From NCBI RefSeq assembly GCF_034140825.1, contig NC_089035.1, positions 42,958,001 through 43,022,000 on the forward strand: a DNA stretch of 64,000 nucleotides, written 5' to 3'. Origin of the DNA: Oryza sativa Japonica Group. Taxonomy: Eukaryota; Streptophyta; Magnoliopsida; Poales; Poaceae. The notes beneath the pieces are model-generated. The model had not been told where the DNA came from, searched no databases, and saw nothing but the letters and a program-made list of their open reading frames with translations. Below, in pieces: positions 44,547-54,729 of this stretch. The translations under genes and the position numbers were made by a program. Every line of letters begins with the position of its first letter. The stretch's first letter is position 1.

Positions 44547-44768
44547 GGGCCTCATCTTTTCGCTTATACTTATGCTTATCAATCAAATTTTGAATTTTCA
44601 ACTTTGAATTTGAAGCTCATTTTGAGGGTTTTTTCATCGAAATTTATTTTTCAGCCTTTGCATTTAGATCATTAAGAACACCTATATAAAAGTTTTATTC
44701 ACAAAATACTATTCGTTTGTAAATATGACGTATCGCTTATTCCACGAATAAGCGAAAAGGTGGGTCTC
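44547..44768. repeat. AT-rich MITE-like repeat, copy B
   Basis: The inverted ends read GGGCCTCATCTTTTCGC and, from the right, GAGACCCACCTTTTCGC. The core TTTCAGCCTTTGCATTTAG and TATATAAAAGTTTTATTCAC links it to copies A and C. The family is not recognised; the flanking TAA/TGA does not give a firm target duplication. Confidence 0.55.
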
Positions 44769-45744
44769 TGAAACAAAGTAGAGAGAGTCTGGAGGTAGCG
44801 CCATCCCTGGAGATGAAGCAAACATGTGGGTACTCACTTGTGTTTTTTGCCGGAGAATTTTACAACAAATAAAAATGTTGCTAATGTAATATGGTAAATT
44901 TTAGATGAGAATGTAATCATTTCCAACCTATGATAAAGAAAGATTGTCTTCTCATGTGTGTGTGTTTTCGGCTATTTTGCTTTGTCCAATTGGTCAAACG
45001 TCCCGTTACCGGGAAAAATATGTTGCGTACCATATATGTACCGTTCGATTGGAAAATAGACGTCTGAGATTCGTTCACGTCACCATGAGTAAAAATTAGA
45101 GGCCCTAAAAATTAAGGACCAAAAACTAGGGAGTAGAAATTGAAAAGATGAAGTAAATAACACAATCAGCTGCTAAAATAGATTACAACGAGCTGAGCAC
45201 GTAACGTAGCTGATCCATTCAGATCGACCTCCATTACGAGTTTCAGAATAAGATGACTGGTACCGTGTGTTTCTCCCATTGTTTCACACTTTTATATCCC
45301 TGCAATTAGAACAGGTCGATTGCAGTCACAGGGAATTTGATCTGCAAGACAAAAGGAAAGGATGTATTGGTACTTCACTACTTGAAATCGTCCCAATTAG
45401 GATTGTCTCTGAAGATCAACAATGCAGCAGCAAAGCCATCTCCGCAACTGCCTTCGGTAAGTTCTTTGGGCCAAGCATCACAGGTCAGCTTATTCCTACT
45501 ACATACAAGAAAAAGAAACAAATACAATATCCCAAAGGATATACCTGTCCTTTGAAACTGAAACTAATCCAGCATAGTTTAATTTAGCCTTTTTTTTCAC
45601 ATAGTTTTCACGCCATCCGCATCTTGGCATGAATTGAGAGTCCTTGTGCTTCCGAGTTCTTCATCTCCTTACTGTTCGACACCATATACACTATACTGAT
45701 TGAATTGAGTCCTTTGTTCCTGCATTCTAGAAGGTCAGATGACC

Positions 45745-46437
45745 TCACGAGTAGAGCCTTACACGCATCGTAATTGGCACGCGGCATAAGGGGCATGTTG
45801 ATAGAGTTGGGCCACATTCCTTGCATGTCTTGAACAAACAGAAGTAAAGAAGATCTGTTAATCCCTCAAACTACTACTGATTTAATCATTTCAAATTTTG
45901 GAAAAAAAATACGATTCCACTATGTTCACCTACAGTTTCACTAGAAATATAGTTATACATATGCCAGCATAGATTTCATAATTTGATTTCACCAACAGAA
46001 CTCATGCCACAGCATAGAAAACCTTACCAGGTGACCGCATTGAAAAGCCATGTCCTTTGGATTGGTTAAGCAGATTGGGCAAACCTTGATGATGCCATAA
46101 AAGAAAATAATAAGAGTTATGCCACAGTTCTGGAGAAAAAAAAATGTTTAAACTCATCAAGAGCTACTTGCCCAAATTGTGCCTACCTGCTCATCAGTGG
46201 TATTCTTTCCGAAGCCAGTTGACTGGGAGCTTGCAGTTGGAGGACGTGAGGCTGCAGCGTTGTCGTTCTCAAGAACTTTGTTTGGAGGAGGAAGAATCCT
46301 CAGATGACTGGCCACATGACCCGCATGCTTCCTGTTAATAAAAATGAAGAAACAAAGTGTGTGATAAGGATGCTATGAAACTAATGCAGGGCTGCAATGA
46401 ACTGAGAAGAGCAAGTACTCCAGTGGTCGGAGGCCTT

Positions 46438-46468
<31 letters not shown>

Positions 46469-48662
46469 AAGGGCTGCAAGGGCAAATGCAGCCTCTTTCT
46501 TTGGCATATCCTTACTTGTTGACATAATCTCTGTGAAGTTCACAAACTGCAGTAGTTTATTAGTAAGGTTCTAACTTCTAGCTAAATAAATAGATATGAA
46601 ATCACTATACAAGTCTCTTCTAGTCAGAAAGTAGATTATTTACATTCAACGTAGTATGATTTCTCACTGGAATCATCAGTTTGCTCATGCATAAGTGGAG
46701 CAATGTTGAAATTTCGGAATTGAAATGACAAAATAGTAGTATTATAATCACCTGAAAATTGTCAAAAGCTCTGTCAGGAATACAGTCATCGAAGTGTTGC
46801 ATCGCATCCCATGGCCCATCTCCCACCCCAACCATCACAATTGAAAGAGGATAGTAGCTGAGCAACCAAATGGGTTTCAGTAAAACTTTAACACCAAGTT
46901 CTAACCAAGGACGAATTTAATTTACCTTGCATCAACAATTGCTTGTATAGTTGCTTGCTCTTGCGGACTTAATTTTCCATCCTTTGTATTTGAGGTGGTC
47001 ACCTACAGTTTTTGCTTAGGTAAGTCACATGCTGGCAATGCTATATAAGTAATTTTCAGTGGCTGTAAACAATTACCTGTCCATCAGCTATGATGACGAG
47101 GACATGGTATTGCAAGTTACTATTTTCGACAACAGAAATTGCTGCGTAGATAAGAGGAGCAAAAGAAGTCGGTCCTGCACACACCGGTCGAACAAAATAA
47201 TGAACCAGGCAAAAAGCACAAAACAGCAGTGCTAGTGGAGTTACCTACTACTTACAAACAGCTTATTGAGTTATTATTATTCGGTGAAACACAGCAAATG
47301 AGCTACATTAGACAATACCTTTCATTTACAGGAGTTATTCAAAATTCAATGAAATCAAGACCAAATAATAGAACAACGAAGTATATAATCATGATGCCGT
47401 GAATAATGAGCAAATAAAGCTGCAAAAGTGATGACTGAAAACTAGTTTCCAAATTGCTGAGCATTCTCAAGGACAACTCTGTGTGTACTATGCTATAACA
47501 ATTTGATAGAAGAAATATTGAATATTTTTAAAAACAACTTGTACAAATAAAATGGCACACCAAAACATTGGTTACTCTAAATCATAATCCATGCTAGAAG
47601 AAAGAACAGCTAAATATTCCCCGCAAAAAAAAAAGAACAGCTAAATATTGACTGAACTGTTCTTTGGTGGTTACTGAAATAAAATAGTAAGTGAAAATCA
47701 TAACCTGTTATCATTCTACAATCTGAACTGAATAAAGGGGGATGATGCCCTTCTTACCTGAAAGGTTCAAATGTGGGACAATTTGCCTATATCTTTCAAG
47801 AACCTCTTCAAAACCACAGCAAGAACGACTGTCTTGGTAGAAGCTGAAGACGGACTGATCATGCGTAGAAGCTACATAATGAATTAGATAGTAGCAGTTC
47901 ATACAGGAAGTATACTAGTGAAAACAAATTTGTAAGGGGAAAAGAGGAAATCCAGATATAACTTACCATCACCAAATCCAAAACATGGTATCAAGTTGTC
48001 ATCATCAAAAGGAGACAGTGTTCGCCCAATTATAGAAATTGCTTGCTCATATGGATTAGGGGTGGCACTAATGGCATGCAGAGATTTTCTTCCAAAGGAA
48101 TATCTGCCTACAGAAATTCAGCAGGGAAAAAAATGTTTGTTTAAACCAAAACGGATCCTCGAGTAAAATTGATAGCAAGGCTTAAAGGAAACAGCCAATG
48201 TATGTAACATCAATACAGAAGTAGCATCACCTGACCATTCATTGCTTTTGGTGAAGTCAATACCAAGAATCAGATTTGATGACTCAAGACCAGCGTCTCT
48301 CAACGCAGCAGTAACCTTCAAAATCAAAACAGGTAACAGGTTACGTACAAGCAGATGCTGCAGGCATCATTTTCCTGTAGTGAAGAATATTCGAGCTTGA
48401 AAAATATTGGTAAGAAATTTTGGAGAATAAACTTATATCTAAAGGAGAGATCAAAGGTAGCAGATTAATTTGTTTAGACTTGAGACATGAACACAAGAAT
48501 ACTAATTAAAAGATTTGCTGGTAAGTTGGTCACCTCATCCACTGAACTGTAATTGTCAGGAATAAACTTCGGTTGCCCTTTGGCCTGGAATTTGTCCTTA
48601 GAAGTTCCAGAGGGAACATGAGCTTGATTCCAGTGCTTGTGATGAGTCCGATCGCCCCACAT
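45745..48662 (-). CDS. Copine/RING E3 ubiquitin-protein ligase, RGLG family
   Basis: Eleven coding exons: 48534-48662, 48231-48315, 47967-48107, 47758-47871, 47077-47174, 46926-47002, 46752-46857, 46419-46546, 46187-46331, 46028-46084 and 45745-45828; 387 residues. A copine/vWA domain (about 40-280) carries a MIDAS-type LGIDFTKSNEWSG and ends in SIVMVGVGDGPWDAM. A Pro/Ser linker then leads to a C-terminal RING with CPIC, CGH, CKEC and CPLC, so all zinc ligands are present. RGLG ligases act in hormone and stress signalling. A 5' UTR exon ending near 49196 with a perfect donor (CCCTG|GTAAGT) contains no ATG, so the start is the first ATG of the second exon. This form lacks the MG myristoylation start and long Pro-rich N-terminus of Arabidopsis RGLG1/2. 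Confidence 0.92.
47601..47649. mobile_element. Footprint of a nearly empty LINE-type insertion
   Basis: An 18-bp direct repeat AAAGAACAGCTAAATATT (47601-47618 and 47632-47649) flanks only CCCCGC plus an A-run. This looks like target-primed reverse transcription that copied little more than the poly-A tail. In an RGLG intron. Confidence 0.45.
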
Positions 48663-49423
48663 GACCAGTAATGAATGATCTGCAAGCATATCCACAAGTA
48701 ATTATCGATGTCAGAAGAAACTAGGAGTACATTTTTCAGCTAAATTTGCAGACATTTAGTAGTAATTTGGATGGAAACAGAGAGAAAAATCGATTCGAGA
48801 GAGAGAACCGTTCTGGATTGACCACTTGAAATATGGTGCGCTACAAATTAAAGGCCAAATCAAAAGGGGGACAGGAGAGGCACTTGTACATAAGCAAACG
48901 TTGTAATAAATTTATAAGCTGCTTAACCCTAATTTAACAACAATTATGATGGGTAGAAATCGATAAGGCGCGGCGAGACATGTTGGAACACAGATGGAAT
49001 GAAACTATATATAAAATTCATGTTGAAATCATTCAGCTAGTAGTATTACTCGTCCAGTTACGAGCTCTAAAAGCATGATTTACATAGGCCCAAATTGAAT
49101 TGGCGCAGAACAGAGCAGAAAATAATTCCTAAATAATTAAGGAACAGAAACAAGGAATCCCGAAGAAAGGGAAAGACGCATATGTTAGCACTTACCAGGG
49201 AAACACAGACAGAGACGAGACCCGCGGGAGCAAGAGATGGATGGAATGGAAATCGGATCCCCGAACCAAAGCAAAGAACAGCAAAGCACGGAGAGGCCGG
49301 AGAAGGGCGCCGCTGCTAGCTGCTGCTGGTGAGGAAGATGGCAGCGGCTGGACGGCACAGCCACCACCACTACCAGCGAAGCTAAGCTAAGCTTTGCCCT
49401 TGCTTGTGCGGTGGCAGTGGAAG
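48663..49423 (-). promoter_or_regulatory. RGLG 5' UTR exon, 5' UTR intron and core promoter region
   Basis: The intron runs from the donor near 49195 to the acceptor at 48680. The upstream exon (49196 to about 49400) has no ATG on the minus strand. The transcription start is not visible. Confidence 0.5.
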
Positions 49424-49638
49424 GAGAATTTTCAGAATATAACACCCAATACGTACGTTGGGGGACACTCGAATTAAGCTTGCTTTGCCCTTTGCCCTTT
49501 GCCCTTGCTTTGCCCACCACCACAGCCACCACCACAGCCAAGCAGAAGGAAGAGCAAGGAAAAGATACTACTGTACTACATGGGGGACACTCGAATTAAG
49601 TGGTGTGAAAATTAAGTGGTGTGAAAATTAAGTGGTGG
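49424..49638. repeat. Rearranged repeat block next to the MULE
   Basis: Positions 49424-49453 match the first 30 bp of the MULE at 49639. A 20-bp direct repeat TGGGGGACACTCGAATTAAG occurs at 49459-49478 and 49581-49600. A 16-bp unit ATTAAGTGGTGTGAAA is then repeated to 49638. TTTGCCC repeats lie at 49483-49520. Confidence 0.7.
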
Positions 49639-50434
49639 GAGAATTTTCAGAATATAACACCCAATACGCACTACTTTCAGGATTTATCACCCAATTCGCA
49701 CTACTTTCAGAATACACCACTAGAGTGCGAATTTTCTTCGTTCCGTAACACTCCGTCCTCCCAACGACGCCCGTCGTCAGTTCATCCATCTCGCGCCGTT
49801 TGCCCGCACAAATCTGGCCGCCGGCGAGCTCATCCTCTCCCACGCCGGCGAGCTCGTCCTCCCCCACGCCGGCGAGCTCGTCCTCCCCCACCGGCGAGCT
49901 CGTACTCCCCCCACCGGCGAGCTCGTCCTCCCCCACGCCGGCGAGCTCGTCCTTCCCCACGCCAGCGAGCTCGTCCCCGAGCTCAGCCGCCGCCGCACCG
50001 GGCTGCCGCCACCGCGCCCCGAGCCGGCGCCGGTCCAACCTCCGCCGCTGGAGCTCGACGCCCTCCGCCCTCCACCGCTGCTCCCCTCTCCGCCGGCCCT
50101 CCACCGCGTGCGCCGATGGTGGCGACGGACGAGCGACGGCGGGGCTGACGCGGGCGACGACGGCGGGCTGACGCGGGCGGCGACGGACCGGCGACGACGG
50201 GGCTGACGCGGGCGGCGATGGACCGGTGATGGCGGGGCTGACGCGGGCGCGAGCGGCGGCGAACTGACGACGAACGGCACCGGGAGGACGGAGGACGACA
50301 GGCCGACTGACGCTAGGGGACGGAGTGTTACGGAAAGAAGAAAATTCGCATTCCAGTGGTGTATTCTGAAAGCAGTGCGAATTGGGTGATAAATCCTAGA
50401 AGTAGTGCGTATTGGGTGTTATATTCTGAAAATT
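49639..50434. mobile_element. Non-autonomous Mutator-like element (MULE) with GC-rich interior
   Basis: 796 bp with a 9-bp target duplication AAGTGGTGG (49630-49638 and 50435-50443). The terminal inverted repeats are about 115 bp and nearly identical (AATTTTCAGAATATAACACC at the left end and its mirror at the right). The interior (about 49760-50320) is over 70% G+C by eye and made of minisatellite units, with no transposase. GC-rich interiors are typical of rice MULEs that carried genomic fragments, but I recognise no parental gene. The long ORFs inside are all low complexity. Confidence 0.82.
49820..49980. repeat. Minisatellite inside the MULE
   Basis: About seven units of 22-24 bp built on GCCGGCGAGCTCGTCCTC plus CCCCAC. 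A second set of units on GGGCTGACGCGGGCG follows at about 50139-50250. Confidence 0.75.
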
Positions 50435-50533
50435 AAGTGGTGGAAGGAACCCACGAGGGCTGGAGTCTGAACTGGAGAGAGAGAGAGGAGCTGGATTAGC
50501 GAATGGTCAACGAACAAGGCTGCTTATGTGGTA

Positions 50534-50731
50534 CTCCTCCCTCCGTCCCATAAACCCTAGGTTTCTAACCGTCCGTTATATTTAAAAAAATTAACAAGAT
50601 AAGTAATGTATAAAGTATTAATCATGTTTTATCATCTAACAACAATGAAAATATTAATTATAAAAAATTTTCATATAAGATGGACAGTCAAACGTTGGAC
50701 ACGAAAACCTAGTTTTTTTTTTCGGAGGGAG
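50534..50731. mobile_element. Stowaway-type MITE
   Basis: 198 bp, TA-flanked (50532-50533, 50732-50733). Starts CTCCTCCCTCCGTCCCATAA and ends TTTTCGGAGGGAG, with CCTAGGTTT mirrored by AAACCTAG-like sequence. Confidence 0.72.
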
Positions 50732-50733
50732 TA

Positions 50734-50900
50734 CTCCCTTGTTTATAAATCTATATTTTTGTTAGTTAAACATCTTTAATTTTAATTAAATTCATGTAAA
50801 AATGTAATTGTAATTTAATACAAAACAAATATTTTCAATTTTAGATTAATAAAATTAATTTAATATTTTAGATGTTGCTAAATTAGTTTGATTGAGATAC
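50734..50900. mobile_element. Partial Stowaway-like MITE adjoining the previous one
   Basis: Starts CTCCCTTGTTTATAAATCTA directly after the shared TA and has the ACAAAACAAATATTTTCAA core of the group, but the right terminus is not clear. Confidence 0.4.
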
Positions 50901-51182
50901 TCCTAGGTGAACATTGCGTGAAAGCAACCATCACGAGAGCGATGATGACATATTAGACGACGCCGCACGTCGCAAGATGATGGCAAAGACGACACACTCG
51001 TCGTGTCATCGTATTAATCTTCTTACCCGAAAAAAGTAGTTCAAGAAATTCGCTTTTTTTGTGGTACACTCAACCCGCCCCTACCGTCATCTTTAATTAC
51101 ATTCTCTTTTTTTGCTAGATGGTACTACTAAGTAATGATGATGTTTCGGGAGCACAAAAAAAAAGTAGAGAATATTAGTATC

Positions 51183-51320
51183 AAACCCACAAAAAATACA
51201 CGCCCTCGATTTGAAAAAAAAAGAAATAAAAAACACCTCGATTTAAAAAAAAAGAAATAAAAAACATTCAAACCCACAAAAAATACACGCCCTCGATTTA
51301 AAAAAAAAAGAAATAAAAAA
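51183..51320. repeat. Tandem repeat directly downstream of tRNA-Arg
   Basis: A unit of about 88 bp (AAACCCACAAAAAATACACG, then CCCTCGATTT, then an A-rich AAAGAAATAAAAAACAC run) is repeated, with a shorter internal copy. Its ACACGCCC is identical to the end of the adjacent tRNA gene. Confidence 0.6.
51315..51320 (-). terminator. Pol III terminator of tRNA-Arg
   Basis: Six T on the minus strand directly follow the discriminator base. Confidence 0.7.
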
Positions 51321-51393
51321 CACGCCCGGTGGGACTCGAACCCACAATCGCCTGATTAGAAGTCAGACGCCTTATCCATTAGGCCACGGGCGC
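51321..51393 (-). tRNA. tRNA-Arg (anticodon TCT)
   Basis: A 73-nt cloverleaf: acceptor GCGCCCG/CGGGCGT with a terminal G-U pair, D-arm with GGCCTAATGGATAAGGC, anticodon stem TCTGA/TCAGG around CTTCTAA (anticodon TCT), T-arm TGGG with loop TTCGAGT and CCCA, discriminator G. No intron and no encoded CCA. Confidence 0.95.
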
Positions 51394-52515
51394 TTATATG
51401 ACTGAAGGCGAACAAAAATCATCTACAACTAACTATTGCGGCCTCATCTTTCCTCCCCCTTAAATTTGAGTTGATTATATTGTTCTTTCGTCCAAAATTA
51501 TTTTTCAGCCTTTACTTTTAAATTATTAATATATATATATATATATATGTGTGTGTTTTATTCATAATTTATTTTTAGCTCGTAGATATGTCGTTTCGCT
51601 TGGTGACCATAACTGCTGGATCGTGATGTGTAGTTAAATGATTGCATCTCATGCAGGAAACCACCACGCCAGGAGCACCCCTAGTGATCAGGGCTCGTTC
51701 AGAATGGAGGAAATGTGTACGAAAAATAGAGGATTGATGATTTCTTTGAATTAGGTACTGCAGATGCATTCATTTCGAAGAATTGGCTACCTTCAATTCC
51801 AGAGGAACACTATTCCTTGCCCATGTTTTCACATGAAAAAAGGAATCCACTCTAAAGTTTTTTTGTTGTAAAAATCCTGTGCACGAGGAATATATTGGTT
51901 TACACATATATTCCTATCATATTTTTATGCCTTTTCTGTTCTTACGTTTTTCCTATCCTACATCGTGAAGAAGCCCTGAAATTATAATTACTGTTCAATT
52001 GGTGGATACATTGGATCACACTACATTTGCACCTGATTCTCCATGTCAAAGGCAGGAATTAAGCACCACGATGTGTATCGTGTCAAGTGCTAAGTGAACC
52101 ACGTCCCGGCATATAACCAATTAATTTATAACACACCGGCAGATTGATCAATTTGGTACCCCAGATCTTAAAATGCAAGCTAATCTACCGAGACCTCAGC
52201 TAATACAGCTCCCATAGTCCCATTCTTAGCATTCCAGATTTCCAGTGACATATGGCCAATGCATAAATTTCAATTTACATCGGGATGTAATATAGTTGCA
52301 GAGTGTAACAATGGATAAAACTACAGATAATAAACCGTAGCATCAATATCCTTTTTCTTCTTAGTACTAAAGAAAATAGTTTTTCGGCCATCTTTTTTTT
52401 CGCGAACACAGCAAAAGAATTGCACTTTCGGCCACCTTTTGCTTAGTTGTCCATGGCAAGCTTTGCTTCACTATTGTCTCCCCTGTTTTGTGCAGTGACC
52501 TCTAGGATCTTGGCT
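51394..52515. other. Intergenic region between tRNA-Arg and the gene at 52516
   Basis: Contains copy C of the AT-rich MITE-like family (about 51435-51610, with an (AT)n run at 51532-51548) and otherwise unremarkable DNA. If the last exon of the neighbouring gene is read differently, part of this is its 3' UTR. Confidence 0.45.
51435..51610. repeat. AT-rich MITE-like repeat, copy C (partial)
   Basis: Starts GCGGCCTCATCTTTCCTC and has ATTTTTCAGCCTTTACTTTT and TTTTATTCATAATTTATTTT in the order seen in copy B. The right terminus is lost. Confidence 0.45.
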
Positions 52516-54729
52516 CTAGTCCTGTGTACCTACAAGTAAATAATACAAGAAAAATTAGAATCCACAGATTTGTCCCCATTATAAAGATGTATATAAATCA
52601 TGTCCCACTGTTGAGAAGTGTATGCGTACTTTTGGTGATCAAACCGATATCTTGTGCGATTTGCAACTTGTTCCTGGCGTAATCCAAATAAGTCTCTGGT
52701 TTTCGATTCTGAAGATAAAGTTCGCCTCAGAATTAGCAAAATAGGACCGATTCGGAGAAGGCACTCAACACCATAATCAATTAGGAAAATTATCAACTAC
52801 TACCCAGGATAGGTTTGCTTGATAGGGAAATAAATCCACTAACCATTTTTATGACGGCCTCTTTGATCAATTGACGAGCTTCATTTTCTGGCACCTACAC
52901 ATAGATGTTCCATCAGTGTGATTTATGTGAAGAACATATTCCAGTTGAGGGATGAATCTCATGCAAATGCAGGCTTACCGTTTCGTCAATGCAAGCCACG
53001 TAGATGTCGTACTGGACAACAGAGAAACAAAATTGTGATAAGGATGGATGGATTGACGAAATGATTTGACGAGTTCAAAATCATCCTGATGTAACAAAAC
53101 TGAGAAGAGGAACCTACATTTTCCTTCATCGAATGGAATCCCGCTCTCACTCGAATGTTGTCAAGCTCATCCTTAATATCAACATTGCGCAAGGGAAACA
53201 TATCTTCTCTATAGAGTTCCGACAGAGCATCAGTGAATTCCATCTGATAGAAGATGAAATAGCATAATTATACGTCACTAAGTAAGAATATAAAGCAAAT
53301 GACGGACAGAAAAAGAAGCACCATAAGTTGCATGGTTGTGCACATTGAAGTAATCTAACCTTTTGCTTAGCAACCCGCTTCCAAACCTCAAAATACACAC
53401 CATCAAAATCCCTGTAGTTACAACAATCAAACCGCATGCTCCATATATATTCCTAAATTAGAAGATAGTACTATTGTTAAATACCATCACCACTTATGCT
53501 TGCCAATTAAAATTAACAGGAGGCATTACCTGGAAACCAGCCATAATTTGCATTAGAGAAACAACACGAATGCGTAGTGCGATCTTCAGTGCTTGAAGGT
53601 AAACTATATTTTTAACTTTGTCCCACTAAACAATGGAAACAGTTGCCATCAATTGACGCATTATAACATAAATATACATTGCACAACAGTTTATTAGGCA
53701 CAAATGGCTTTTGGGATGGTTACCTGACCAATGGTTACCTTATCCTTAACAGCAATGAGTACCAAATAATCTTCAAACCACTGCCATGTGAATAAATGAC
53801 ATCAGACAAGGATGATTAGATGGCATATGGCCAGTATTTTCACCTTGAGTCAGTCATACCTTAGTCTCATTTGCTAGCTCTTCACAGAATTTGACATATG
53901 CTAGATCACTCTCGTAGGTACTATAATTTGAGTGGTATTGATCCCAGTCCATGTACAAACCCTACACAAAGAATAATACATGGTCCATTAATTGCACAAG
54001 CGGCCATCTACTATGGCATCGTCCATTATAGCAACACAGTTGGTTGTACCAAGAACTGACAGAAATAAGCAAGCATTAATTTCTGTAGTTGTCATGGAGG
54101 AATCAAAATTTTGACACGACGATACCTACATTATCACAAAGCACTAGCCTCTGGTAGTCATCAAGGCTAGTCAACATGCATCTTTCAGGATCGAAGTACC
54201 ATTCAAGACTATCCTCATAGTACTGGAAATACCCCTTGTTATAAAGCATTTCAGGAGAGTACTTCTCCTTCAGTTTTGCAATGTCCAGTTCGTCAATCTT
54301 GCCACCCATTGATAACTGCAACAGAAGACAGATCATCATAGAGTAATTTTAACACAAAGAAGAGAAGATGCATCGAACAAAAAACACATACACAGGATTT
54401 GGCTCATCATATCTACATATAATGATGATTAAGAGTAAGGGATAGTTAGATACACACACTACCTGATAACCTATGATGCGGTAGAAGGCTAGCCGCTCCT
54501 GCAACTGAGATCGATCCTCTTGCTCATTGTGTTCAGACCAATGGTCATCATCATCATCATCAACATCAAGATGGTTCTGGAGAGAGTACAGCTGATGGAA
54601 GTGGTCGGACACTAGCTCAGAGACGGCATCCTTGTCCATGTCGAGGAGCTCTTGTACGGTCTTGCCGCCGAGATCGCCTGAAGAAGAAGAAGAGGAAGGT
54701 TCTGGATTCTTCTTGCTCCCTGCCGCCAT
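52516..54729 (-). CDS. Unrecognised multi-exon plant protein, 367 residues
   Basis: Exons: 54463-54729, 54130-54315, 53860-53961, 53724-53780, 53530-53625, 53360-53452, 53118-53243, 52979-53011, 52844-52894, 52630-52708 and 52516-52529. Ten of eleven are in-frame phase-0 modules, which strongly supports a real gene. I do not recognise the family. The N-terminus is Ser-rich, then acidic (DVDDDDDDHWSEHNEQED, about 55-72). The rest is rich in aromatic and acidic residues (KGYFQYYEDSLEWYFDPERC, MDWDQYHSNYSTYESDLAYV) with likely helical segments and no signal peptide or membrane segment. Expected to be soluble. The last junction is uncertain: without it the protein ends at 52598 with a different tail of ten residues. 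Possibly grass-specific, which I cannot test. Confidence 0.75.

Larger units (their letters stand above)
43761..45744. other. Intergenic region between the receptor kinase and the RGLG 3' end
   Basis: Contains several GGCCCA/TGGGCT boxes (43755-43920), a small I29-like reading frame (44318-44518), one AT-rich MITE-like copy (44547-44768), and an unassigned plus-strand ORF region near 45267-45587. No complete gene is recognised. Confidence 0.45.

Noticed and set aside
45267-45587. Plus-strand ORFs between the receptor kinase and RGLG
   Set aside because: One frame (KGKDVLVLHYLKSSQLGLSL) looks faintly protein-like and has a splice-like AG before it, but no family is recognised and no other exon connects; not listed as a gene.
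48474-48695. Upstream Met at 48695 as RGLG start
   Set aside because: It lies before the acceptor TTGCAG, so it is intronic; the ATG at 48662 is the first in the exon.
49621-50280. Several long ORFs in the GC-rich MULE interior
   Set aside because: All are translations of minisatellite units (PASSSSPT-like repeats) in different frames; no conserved domain.
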